A stretch of 64,000 bases of DNA from Gymnopus androsaceus JB14 (lineage: Eukaryota; Basidiomycota; Agaricomycetes; Agaricales; Omphalotaceae). The stretch is from assembly GCA_009733575.1 (NCBI GenBank), contig ML769408.1, positions 186,001-250,000 of the forward strand. The letters are read 5' to 3'. The notes below the pieces were generated by a model. It ran no database searches. It had not been told where the DNA came from and saw only the letters and a program-made list of their open reading frames with translations. The translations under genes were made by a program, and so were the position numbers. This document shows positions 51,501-62,102 of the stretch, piece after piece. The stretch's first letter is position 1; every line of letters begins with the position of its first letter.

Positions 51501-51913
51501 ATCACACCGTGGCCGTGAATGACTGCGAGATAATTGCGAAAAATCACAAACATACTAATCGTAAAACTCGTGCTCATGACCAGCAAGCCCTAAATGAATC
51601 ATGATCGTTAGTATGTTGTAGTCTGCGGACTCAAAAAACTGAGCAGACCATTGGTTTGGACCATAAGCTTCGGAAGGAAGGAATAATTGAGTCGATTGTC
51701 TCGAAAGATAGTTAAGAATGCAGACCTGATCGTATAACCAGCCTGTAGGCTTGATGCTCCCCAGAGCGAGAGATAGGTATTGCTTAGGTGCAACTATATC
51801 CTCGAACTCAGTTTGGAATTGTGAGAGTAAGAAAAAAGCTTACGGCCGGTTTGCCCAAGCACACTTGAAACGATGCTACCAATGAAAAGCAGGAAAGCAG
51901 AGCTCCGAGCCAT
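48600..51913 (-). CDS. Secreted glycoside hydrolase, GH127/DUF1680-like (beta-L-arabinofuranosidase type)
   Basis: A predicted extracellular sugar hydrolase. Start MARSSAFLLFIGSIVSSVLG (signal peptide) at 51913. Many exons (about 18-20). Conserved pieces: DYVLAHQDSTGWMGPE, QMVEYNPELADQVVSALYKF, WEDFVITLQWLYDFYP, TWHGVNMAEGLKALPATY, YAADEYLAGLEAVRG, TELCLVVETMFS, RVERIAYNALPAELTG, NYPCCTVNHPQGWPKFITN, AFTYYIRIPSW and VFTLNLPADI. In the Bifidobacterium GH127 enzyme HypBA1, catalytic Glu/Cys lie in ExC and two zinc-binding Cys are adjacent. Here ELC and CC occupy those places. The C-terminus has WPEAGNTFVASPP and ends TKLRIGEFPIFTAK. The last intron has a GC donor. The substrate is not determinable. 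Confidence 0.8.
48648..48696 (-). other. GC-AG intron at the 3' end of the GH127 gene
   Basis: A 49-nt intron begins GCACGT and ends TTTTAG. The relic copy at 55.6 kb has GTACGT at the same position, so a GT to GC change in this copy is the simple reading. Confidence 0.75.
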
Positions 51914-52720
51914 ATGTCGTTAGTGGGGGGTCAAGTGAGGTTGTCTTTGCCGTAACTTAAATATGAGGTAGGAACGTCTTTCGGAACCCCACAGGCATCA
52001 AGCCGTTTCAATCTCGGAGGATGCCTTAAGTGCTGGAAAATCCGTAATACGATAAGCTAGAGTGGCCATATCGGTACTTCTATCGCGGTGGAGTCCAACG
52101 AAAATCTCGTGAAAGTAACATAAACCTCCGGAATTTACGCGTGGTATCAGTCTTTCAAGCATCCATGTTCAAATGCTCACCAGCTGACTCTTGCATGTTC
52201 GAGATAAAGGGTTCTTCTAAGATCTCATCCGGAGTGGAATTATAAAAGGCGGCTTTTTGGCTACCATGTCGAAAACAATTCGATTCAACTAGGCTAATGC
52301 TGGAGGAAAGGATCCTCACCTAAAGCATCCGAATCCTTTCCCTCAAAGAAATTGTCCTGCAGGTAAAGAAGAAGAAAACGTTTTACCGAGTTTGTACAGA
52401 TTCTCGGCACCGAAGGTTCAGCACGCCAAGATAGTTCCTAATTTTGGTTCAATATACTAAACTCCTTCTTTGCCAACGTGGAGCATCGCTGAAGCCCGCT
52501 GACTTGGTGGATATTTTTGCGAAGTGTTCATGTGTGTAATATGAAGTTGGTATTGTCGGATTCGAAAAGATTAAAAAGGTCCAGCCTGGTCCAGCTCAAA
52601 GACGTGAGAGTAGAAGGACGAAAACATCACGATCTGTCACGTCACAATTCTGATTGGGGTGCGGTCAAAGCGTCTTCTATGAATTGGTCAAACTACAGTA
52701 AACATCTAACTATCTTTAAT
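51914..52720. other. Intergenic region
   Basis: Promoter of the GH127 gene (ATATTTAAG on the minus strand near 51960) and 3' flank of the S10 gene. It contains 17-mer copy 2. No gene. Confidence 0.45.
52664..52680. repeat. 17-mer GTCAAAGCGTCTTCTAT, copy 2
   Basis: Lies about 40 bp past the S10 carboxypeptidase stop. The flanking GATTGGGGTGCG resembles GACTGGGTGTG before copy 3, so the similarity extends to about 30 bp. Confidence 0.8.
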
Positions 52721-54889
52721 TTATACGGAGTGTAATTGTTCCATGTTCACTACCTGCTTGAAAATTTCCAGGGCCGCCACCGGTTGGAATGCAGGCTATA
52801 TTAAAAGGTCCATTCAGTCTTGAACTATGAGGTAGACAAGACACATACCACTTCATGTCCAGATGCGTATACTCTCCTAAAATAGGAAAATAAGTACATA
52901 TTTCAGTCATTTCCATGGTGAAAATGGAAATCGTTTACTTACGCAAATGAAAAGTTGTCCACATTCTGAATTGCGGCTACCGCACTTCCGTCAATGGTCA
53001 TATTTGTGAAAGAGGTGTTTGCAAGTCGGGCGGAGCCGTACCAATCCATTGCAAGGACCGAAGCATGTCCTCCGAGCCAGTTGCAGCTACAAAAATATCA
53101 CCTTGAGAATCTAAAAGGTCTCAGAGAAGCGATTAAGAAGGTTACTTGATATCAGCATCTCCTGCCTGGATAAATAATTATTCGGTCAGCCAACAACCGT
53201 TTCCAGTTGATAAACCGGCTCAAATCAACATACCCATATCAGCAACTTCAGCTTTGAGTTCGCCAAGGCACCAAGCTGCGGAAGCCATGTCCTCGCATCC
53301 TGACTCAGAATAAGTTGACTGCCATTTCAAGATAAGGCGACTCACATCTCCAGTCTTTGTGAACAGCTCGAACGGTGCATCTGGGCACTCCTGGTACCTT
53401 ACTTCAGCACCGATGGCACTCTGAATCACTGTTTGTTGAAGATAGTTCACATAGTACTCAGGCGGAAATAGCGCCGAAGAATTTTGTCTCAAGTCATCCG
53501 AGTCACGATCTCCCACTGCCGGGACGAATACATTGTCAATCTAGAGTAAATTTTTTGAAACAATTCTTGACAAAAGATTGAAAATGGCGTACACAGTAAT
53601 TATCCGCATCACCACAGATTTTATTGGACGCTGTGGAGTTTCCAGCAGCATAACATGCCTGCTCCTGAACCTCACAACCATCTGCGCCGAAGAAAGCCTC
53701 GTTCAACATAGCAATAACTTCATCACTTTGCAGTTGTCCATATCCAGGGGCATCAGTAGCAAAATTGACGTATGCTTCATTTTGAATCAGAGGATCATAC
53801 CAGCCACTACAGGATGCTCAATCAGTACACATCTCTGACGATGCTAAGAACACACGAAATACTTATTGATCATTAGGGCACTAACAGTGATCTGGACACC
53901 TTGGATAGCGCCACTCTGGATGAGGGAGTTTTGTTGATCAAAGTAAGTCACAAAGCTGGGCCCGTAATGGCCTCCGTAACTTTCCGTGGCAAAGATAAAC
54001 CTATTGCAAGTAGAAAGAACGGTTCGAGGAGTTTTTTTTGGCTACGAAATAAACGTACTCTCTTGATTCAAACTTTGAAAACTGAGGTGTCTCGAACAAC
54101 ATTTGGAACGCTGTCCATACGAAGGGAGCCGCTGATTCAGTGCTATTTACTGTGTCTGTACCGTATGAAAAGCCAGTGCCGATAGGTTGGTCAATGTATA
54201 TCACTTGAAGGTTTCGTGTTAAGCTTATGCAAAACACCTGAAGATAGAAACGCACTGTTACTGATGTTGTTCCAGCTGTATGGGTTTATGTATGTAGTAA
54301 GGTCAACGTTGACATGACATGGTCCATTTTCTTGAAATCGTTAGCTGCAGAGTTAACAACATCCGACAGTCACTCACCTTGGAAGAGCCCTATCATTGAA
54401 CTACAACCTATTGAAGACGCATAGTGTCAAGTGGTTTAATTGAGCCTAGAAATGGGGTCGAGCAGGGAGAAACTTAACTAACCTGGACCACCATTCAACC
54501 TGTAGAACAATCAGCTATCTACACTCTTGACGAAATGTGTTCCTACCAAAGAGTGAATGGAGCGGTCTCTGGTGATTCGCGGGCCTCGAAGAACCAAAAC
54601 CACTATGAGAAGCGATAGGTCAAGTTCAATTTGGTCAGATAAACATCGAGCAAATCGACCAATTCCAGTCTACTACCATATTCATATTCGTTCCAACGTC
54701 TATGTACCCTGACATCTGCTGTACTCCAGGTGTCGTCTCGCATATTCCGGAATCGTTCACATAGCGGATGCTCGTGTCTTCAAGGTTGGCTGAAGTCTGC
54801 GTGAATCGCTGAGCATGCTCAAGAGGCGAAGCGTATGCTATCAAGCTGATTGAGAATGTTAGGAGGATGAAGACAGGGAGGCGAACCAT
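52721..54889 (-). CDS. Secreted serine carboxypeptidase, S10 family
   Basis: Removes C-terminal residues from peptides at acidic pH, extracellular or vacuolar. Signal peptide MVRLPVFILLTFSISLIAYA. Then [56 protein letters not shown] and VIYIDQPIGTGFSYG. The catalytic Ser is in FATESYGGHYGPSF, the Asp in LLIWAGDADINCNWLGG and the His in VYASGHEVPAFQP. The triad and the glutamate-containing ESYGG box are complete. Introns cut the [10 protein letters not shown] motif in two places, all in phase. The terminal VVNMEQLHSV reads without a further intron and is the least certain part. TATAAG at 54928-54933 is a possible TATA element. Confidence 0.9.
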
Positions 54890-54927
54890 CGCGGTATGTC
54901 TTGTTATCATTGCTATCATTGAAATAT

Positions 54928-54933
54928 CTTATA
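54928..54933 (-). promoter_or_regulatory. TATA-like element of the S10 gene
   Basis: TATAAG on the minus strand about 40 bp before the ATG. Confidence 0.35.
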
Positions 54934-55588
54934 CAAGATGGGTATTCGCTCTTTTCCGCGCGCGCCATATGGCTCGGATAAGAGAGAAGCATCTGCGCCT
55001 GCTGAGGAACAACAGTATTTTCGGCAAGCCATAGAACTAGTAACGCACATGGCAGGGGTCCTGAGTATACCTGTGTGAACAAGGTCATCTGAGACAGAAG
55101 CAGTGTGGACGCGCATGAAGTTCACGATCACCATTCAAAGGATCGAAATACGGGAAAACGAGAATGGGTACTCTGTGGCTAACTTCGAAAGTCATTGAGG
55201 AAGAGGCACCGCTTACTGATTTGATTCTTGAGGTCCGATGAGCTGAGAGAAAGATCTACCGAGAAAGGAAAATGGACGAGCGTCTTCAAGCTGTATCACG
55301 CAGTTGAAGAACACTGTTCGATATAACTTTTGAAACTCTGAGAGATCCCCGTCAATTCCTCAGAGTCAGCGGTATGAATAAATTCCTAGTTCTTGCGCCC
55401 GGAAACGATTTGACATGATTTTGACTGGGTGTGGTCAAAGCGTCTTCTATCTGTATCCATACTGGAACCCAAGCCGTGTTTAATATATTATATCCGGGCC
55501 AGACTGATCTTGCATTTGCTGATAGTTATTTTGTGGAATTTATAGGTTCATTTGCAAGGTTCATGGCTTAGTCATACAACATTCATCT
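54934..55588. other. Intergenic region
   Basis: Upstream of the S10 gene. It contains 17-mer copy 3. No coding frame with features. Confidence 0.4.
55434..55450. repeat. 17-mer GTCAAAGCGTCTTCTAT, copy 3
   Basis: About 150 bp past the end of the GH127 relic, the same relative place as copy 1 past the intact GH127 gene. Confidence 0.8.
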
Positions 55589-55860
55589 TTAGGAGTTGAT
55601 ACTCGCTCCCAGAGAAGAAAATGTTCCAATACGTAGTTTGGTCGCCTGTAAAGAATCAAAAATAATTCGAAAGGAGGGAGAAACGTACCCCGATAAGAGT
55701 AATGGTCTTTTGTACTCCGTTGGATTCAGGACTCGTCGGAGGGGAAGCAGCGAAGGTGTCACCCGCTTCAGGCCAAGAAAAGTGGAGTTCTGAGCCATAT
55801 ATCGTCAGGTTGATGTTTGCAGTGGTCATTGGGGTCTGGGAGTAGCTTCGACCGTGTCTT
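55589..55860 (-). pseudogene. Relic of the 3' end of a second GH127 gene
   Basis: Matches the last two exons of the intact gene: SWPEAGDTFAASPPTSPE against NWPEAGNTFVASPPTNPE, QKTITL against QKTITL, then an intron (GTACGT...TTACAG) and ATKLRIGTFSSLGASINS. The upstream catalytic exons are absent, and homology fades near 55860. The remaining frame is still open across the splice, so the loss is recent or the fragment is under little change. Confidence 0.8.
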
Positions 55861-56101
55861 ATATGTGGTTATTGAGGATCAAGCTGTCGACCCTTAAAAG
55901 AATAATGTAAGGTCGTGAAATCACATTTTCACCATACAGATATGTCTTCAGCATCGAAGGTTCAGTTAATCTTCACATCCCGGGTGACTTCGTGAATTTC
56001 TTATAAAATGTGGATCTCCTCCTTGAACGATCTGCGTAACCGTGTTACAGTACATCATGTGTCCAGTACGAACAAATGAGTGATTTATCAAGACAGCGAG
56101 T

Positions 56102-56990
56102 TTACTGTGAAGAGATGTTAGTGCAGGATTTGAGCCATAGAACACGGTATCTTACCATTGATCCAATCTCGTGTATGTAACCCATGGAGTATTGTAATCC
56201 CATCCAATATGTCCCAGTTTGCGCAAGTTCCGAGTGTTTAGGAGGGCGTTCAAAGGTGTGGTTATTCCTGAAGTGGGTGAGAAGCTGTAAAACCTTCTCG
56301 GATCTCCCTGTAATACCCATTCTGTCGCACCATCCGTTCTCATCTAGCGGGTTTTGGCTGCATTCTAGGACAACATCGCGTTCTTTGGACATCCACATAA
56401 AGTGTGTTATGGTATGCTTGATATCTGATAATTCGATGCAGAACTTCGACCAAGGATAGCACGCCTCTGGATCGATCTCTACGAGGGCACAAAAGTTACG
56501 GAAACTTTCGATGCTGTGGAAGCCAGATCTGTAAAAACGGAGGTGTATTCTAAGCTGGGACTGCCGTGGAAGAAGTTGGAGCATACTTAGAGGAAGACCA
56601 GTCCTTCCAAGATGGCCAATTCTGATCAAGATCGAGGATCAAAGGCCGAGGTGAGCCATGTTCAGTCTTCAAGTTGAACCTGACGTATTCCTGATGAATC
56701 CGTTTAGATATACACTTTTTTTGTGCTTGTATAACTTGCATACCTCTTTGCGTTTATCGTATTTTCTATCAGGATGACTGAGGGTTATCTCTCGAAAGAA
56801 ATGGTTGACATTCCGAAAGAGAAAACGGCGCGTCACCCAGGATGAAGAGAGGATGATGTGTGGCCAAAGAGTGCCATAGAGATTGGAGGTTTGGGAAAGT
56901 GCTTCAAGAAACTTTGGATGTATAGAGTCGTCCAGGGTTGTGAGAAGAGCAGTGGTGGTATGCAAGCTCCGGATCACACGTGAATCCCGT
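56102..56990 (-). CDS. Unknown protein resembling the C-terminal part of an F-box/LRR protein, N-terminus missing
   Basis: Three in-phase exons: the first includes SIHPKFLEALSQTSNLYGTLW, WVTRRFLFRNVNHFFREITL and DRKYDKRKE. A GTATGC...ATCAG intron follows, then EYVRFNLKTEHGSPRPLILD and NWPSWKDW. After a 54-nt intron come SIESFRNFCALVEIDPEACY, LSDIKHTITHFMWMSKERD and YWMGLQYSMGYIHEIGSM. The upstream side begins inside a frame with no ATG or F-box (a poly-T run lies at 57009). It is therefore likely truncated at the 5' end or missing an exon I could not find. Confidence 0.4.
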
Positions 56991-57130
56991 TTGTAAAAGT
57001 GATTGTTGAAAAAAAAAAAAGTGATTACAATGCAGCACCAACACCGATCCTAACTCGTCCAGATTACTTACAAGTATATGTTCCGATACGCCAGAAAGTA
57101 CTACTACCTTATAATATAATATAATCTATC

Positions 57131-59558
57131 CTACCACCGTATCCACTCTCCGTACATATTCGGTCGTTCTCCCCGAATATAGGACTCGAACGTCCTTTTA
57201 AGAACAGCAGCCCAGTCCAAATCACGTTTGTCCTCCTCTACTGTGTCCTCCTCGCCTATGTCCTGATTTTGTTCTTCGGCAACGACAGCACTGAAAGAAA
57301 CATTTTTGCCCTCGAGAGCTGCACGCGCCATTCTTTCTCCGACGCTGAATCTTGGTCCTAGATCAGGCCAGTTCCGTGTCGGGTCGAACGGTTTCCACCT
57401 GGAAAGAGAAAGAGTTAGTTATGTACCGTAAAAGGAAAGAATATTCGTACCAAAAGTTGTGGAAATGATATGAATATGCTCCTTTGAAGAATCCATTAAA
57501 GCCCAGTGATTGCGGTGCAGCACTGTTCTGTTGCGGTGTTTCGAAAAAGTCGGCGAACCTAAGTTGGAGAAAACGGTTAACTCAATCCAAGCAAATTATA
57601 GTAGCACGCACTCGGTGAAATAAGGCTGTGGAGGCCTATCGCGCTGATAGTACTCGGTGTTCAGCCACGCTGAATCGAACAAGGCGTCCGGTAACCGAAG
57701 AAGTAGACCTTCTAGGTGTGAGTCGGCGGTATATCGAGAGACTGTCATGGGGTGGAAATCCAGTCCATTCTTTAATGCCGTTCTGAACAAAAACGAGCCC
57801 AAAGCTGAGCCTTTATTCATCCTCAACACCGCAGTATTATACTTTTCGAGCCTGGACCAACGGTACGCGAAGGCTCCTTTCCATCCCCACAACTCTTCCC
57901 AATCCCGCAAGAAGATTGTATCAGCGTCGAGATAGATACCACCAAAGCGATGCACCAAAATAAAGCGTGCCATGTCCGAGAGAATAACCGATAAACGATC
58001 ATACGCTGAAGCTGACGATGAACCAGTACGATTCAGAATGTCGTCGTCTGCCTTCTTCGTAGATGTTTCGTTAGAGCTGCTCTCCTCCTTTTGTTTCACG
58101 CTGATGACATATCCACCAGAGTTGAAAAGTGAGTCCTGCAGGGCGCGCCATTCATTCTTGATTTCGGGAATCCCGTCGAGCTGTTCCGTGGTGTTCCACA
58201 GCTTGAATTTGATCACGTCCTTGAATCGGGGATGAAGGAACGGCGCTGCCCATGGACTCAATTTCAACTGTTCGAACATATCGCTCAACGCATTGGGATT
58301 GGGGACTGCAGCCGCAGGACCGGGATTAATCCAAAGCCAGAATTCGGGACGGCAGACGGGGGAGTTCTCTGGGGAAACTTCAAGATGGATATGCGTGTTC
58401 TGCGTGTAAAGGAACGACAGGAGCGCAAGATACGGTTTATCTGTGAAGGGTCCAGTCCAGAACATATGGAATAACCGAGGGTTGTCGGTATCGCATGGGT
58501 GAGGAAGGGCGGCACTCGGTGTGTGTTTCAGCGGTGAAGGAAGGACAAGTTGAGGTTCCCATTCGACCCCTCGCTTTTTCGAAAGTCCGGCATCAGGATC
58601 TTCTGCGGCCTCAGCTTCGCCCGGGGTAGGAGGTCGACGGACAGGAAAAGGATGCTGTTCTTCTTCTGGGATGCCACTAGGAATCTCGACAGTGGTGTTC
58701 GCTTGCTCCATGTAAATATACTTCCAATCATCCATCTTCCCTCTTCGCGTACGCTGTCCATTATCCAGTCCTCCACCTAGTCGTAGAACTTCTAAACAAT
58801 CTCGAACATACTGCAAGCCAGGTTATTTCGTGGATGTTAAGCATTACACGGAGCTGTCACACCTTGTTCTCTGAAAAGTCACAATGCTTCATAATAATGT
58901 CCATGTCAGCCACGCTTCCCGGTACTGGACGCGGGGGATAGGCAACATTTGGCGGTAAACTTTGTATATCGAGGTATACTCTTTTAGGGCCTACACCAAG
59001 AGTATCAACATCCGCTGAAGGCGTCCCGAGTTCAGAGTAGCGTGAAGGAGGAATTCGCGGCTGTTTCGGTAGCGCTGGATTGGAAGGCGGTGAAGACAGG
59101 CCAATCATTTTTGGTACTGTGAATGGAAGATTAATGTTAGAAGGTGAGAATAGTGAGAGAGAGAACTTACTGCTGCGCCGAGAAGGATAATGACCACTAG
59201 CAACCTCCCACTGCCATATCCTCTGTAAATCTTCTCTTCTGAACACTAACGTTGGCGGGTCGCCTGGAGGCCAAGATTCTGGCCATTCGGGCGTGCCAAC
59301 ATTTCTTGAGACCAACATTACAGTCATAACCATTGCAAAACATGCAAAGCATATCAGCAGCAGGTTTCGTTTCCTGCCTATTGGCTTTGGGACGTGGAAT
59401 TGACGCCATGGGGGAAGGTTGGGCGCTAGAACACGTAGGCGTCGATTCGGGATACCTGGCAAAGGGACAAATACTTGTTTCGTCCAAGCACCTTGAGGAT
59501 TCTGCTTTAATTTTTCATACACGGCCGAATGTGTAGGAAGTGAGGAGCTGAGCGGCAT
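57131..59558 (-). CDS. Type II membrane DXD glycosyltransferase (GT32-like)
   Basis: A Golgi-type sugar transferase by analogy with Och1/GT32-like DXD proteins. The start at 59558 (MPLSSSLPTHSAVYEKL) is the first ATG of the frame. The transmembrane helix is LLLICFACFAMVMTVMLV near residue 85. A stem region has RVYLDIQSLPPNVAYPP and DMDIIMKHCDFSEN. The catalytic part contains PRLFHMFWTGPFTDKPYLA, PEFWLWINPGP and SVILSDMARFILVHRFGGIYLDADTIFL, where GGIYLDAD holds the DXD metal site. TAVLRMNKGSALGSFL, GFNGFFKGAYSYHFHNFW and the end GERPNMYGEWIRW follow. Five or so exons. Donor sugar and acceptor are unknown. Confidence 0.85.
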
Positions 59559-59679
59559 ACTGCCAAAAGAATAGGGCCCAGCCTGCGGGAAGGGAGGAAA
59601 AACGGGAGACCGGGTATTGGAGGAGAGGTATATGATGATCAAAGTTCCAAAAGGGAATGAAAGAACGCCTCCTCCTCGT

Positions 59680-61597
59680 CTACGAGTTTCTTTTCGGAGG
59701 ATCCCTGGTCTGCAGGTTCGGTCTGTGCGCTGTAAGAAGAATCAAGCAGCAAAAATGGAAAGTGGCTGTGCTTATGCCGGAAATGAAAAATTGGCAGTTT
59801 ACGCTAAGAACTTCAAGTTGCATTAAGCTTCGAAAAGGCACATAGATACTAGATAGTACACTAATAATCGCTTCTTCACTATTTACAGCTCTTTCTCCCG
59901 GTAAAATCCCTCCCGATCCCAATAACTCGAAAGAGTTTTCTCTCCGCGATCCCGACCAAGCCTGGCAGCTGTGAGCCCCGCAGCTCTGAATAAAAAGCGT
60001 TCCGTCGATCTTCTCCGCACCGGGCAGCTCTATCTGTGCCCCTGAAAACAACCCGGCTTCCTTCCAACCGTACAAGGTAGAGTAGTGCGCCAAAGCACGC
60101 TGCAGCTTACATAGATGGTCGTCAGGATGAAGTATGGTTTGCTCGATTATAGGGAACCACGGATTGGGACTGGAAGTGACTGATGGAGAAGACGGAGATA
60201 GTGATAATCTGGGACAGGAATCCGATAGACTCTTGGTGTAGACATTGGGACTGACAATATCTGCAGCGAAAAATGATTCGATATTGAGATCTGGAGTCCC
60301 GCGAGCAACGTATACCGACAGGCAGATTGCAAAATAAGCACGAAGCAAGGCTTCCTGCGAGGTAGGAGAAAGATAGGCTATAAGGGACGGAAGGAATAGG
60401 GACGAAGTAACAAGATGCATACTACAGTGATTGGTCAGTTTATAGAGTTGTGAGACGAAAGCGATGAAGCTTACTAGAAGAAGTCTGCGCTAAAGTCACC
60501 CTTCCCGTCCTTGAACCCCGCAACAGCATAGATAAGAACATTCATCCACTGCAACTCTTCGATTTTTCGTTCGACTTCCTTTGGGTCCGAAGTGTCGAGA
60601 GTCCAAGAGTTTGCGTATTCGAGGAGAGCTTCGCCACGCTTGTCAAGGAAAGAAAACATTTGTTCTTCATCCTCTTCCGCCTTCACTCGCATATCCGGAT
60701 CCTTCATAATCCGAGCGAGAATCGTTAATGCATGCGTGGAACTATCAGAGGCTAGTTTGACGGTACTAGATAAGAGAGGTGAGCTTTCCAACGAATGAGA
60801 TACGATCATCCGAAAAAATAGACTTTGGTATAAGTACAGTGTTCGTGGCTTGATGCACTGCTGTTTGCGCGAGACCTGCAAAGGAATTGACGTACATGAT
60901 TTACGGGCCAAGACTGACCTACTTGCCTTCAGCAATGACACCGGGTTGGCCAAACTCGACGCCATGGCCGGTATGAATCATAGGATGTATCAAGCCTCCG
61001 AGAAATCTGTTCAACATTTCAGGATGTTGCCCAGAAGCACTCTTGGACCCAAAGTTGAACTTTGACGAAAATACAAATTCTTCCAATACAGAATTGATAT
61101 CCGACTTCTTCTGAGTGAGAATAACACAGAAGAAGAGGAGATACGCATTGTAAAAACTGCCGAAAAGGTAAGTTCACATACACGGGTTAGGAATGAATCA
61201 AGTACTTTTCGTCTCCGAGGTGATCATTGAAGTTGTCCATCGTGATAGGTTCAGGCGATGTGAATGCCGGTTTTTGTCTCGAGCTGTCCTCTTGGTAGGC
61301 AGCTTCGATCACATCCTTGTTCGCCCCGAAAGCCCATAAAGCAAGAGTGTGGTGAATAGTGTGGCTAGCAGCCAAATCAACAAACCGTTCGTGACTGAAC
61401 TTGAATGACTGCAACGTAACTCACTTGTGAAATCCCTTGTCATTGAAGAATACGTGCCATTTCTTGTGGTTCTCCTGCAATATGGCTTGGAGAGTATGTA
61501 GCAAGTCGGGAGTACTGCCAGCCCACACGGTCGGGGATAAGCCAGAGGGTGGGGGCGATGGAGGAGGGAAAAGTTCGTTCTGGACGTTGGTGGTCAT
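59680..61597 (-). CDS. Questin oxidase-like protein (DUF4243)
   Basis: A family including the Aspergillus Baeyer-Villiger-type questin oxidase GedK and AflY. Start MTTNVQNELFPPPSPP at 61597. A 70-nt intron (GTGAGT...CTGCTAG) joins FHN to HTIHHTLALWAFGA. Then VLEEFVFSSKFNFGS, MLNRFLGGLIHPMIHTGHGVEFG, IAEGLAQTAVH, WMNVLIYAVAGFKDG, FYMHLVTSSLFLPS and HYSTLYGWKEAG. The conserved histidines (NHTIHH, HPMIHTGHG, MHLVTSS) are all present. The frame stays open to 59680. The last ~45 residues are basic and atypical, so the true end may be earlier through an unseen intron. No polyketide synthase is near, so a primary-metabolism or detoxification role is possible. Confidence 0.78.
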
Positions 61598-62100
61598 AAT
61601 GTGAGGATGAGGGTCTGAACGACGTCAGAGTCAGAGGTCACTAGATCATATGCAGGATCTTCCTGAATCATCTCTAAACCATCATCGCGGGGTTCCGCTC
61701 CTGACGCTGAGAAAACTTTGCCTGCTTCAGCAGAAGTTGCATCTAGACTAAGACTATAGCCAAAAGATCAGCTTCACTGAGTTGAGACGAACCAGTAAAA
61801 GAAGGTGATTGCTAAAAATATGAAACGTGCATGCGGTCCAGCAACGAATCATTGAATGGTCCTAAGAGTCCTATATTCATGGTTTGGTTGTTCGTGGTTG
61901 AAAGCAAGCAAGCAATAGGTCGGTACACATATCATCGGTATGGCTGATCGGATTTCGGACCGCCACACCCGGCATCGGGCGCTAAACATTCCTTCATTCT
62001 TCTTTCTATGCAGAAATGTAAAGAGCTTAGTAGACTCAAGAAAACTTGCCATCTATCCTCGATTCTGGTAAGCGTCCGAATCCGAAATATAGACCCCTTT
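61598..62100. other. Divergent intergenic region
   Basis: Between the DUF4243 gene (-) and the right-edge gene (+). No RNA gene or repeat was seen. Confidence 0.4.
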
Positions 62101-62102
62101 AA

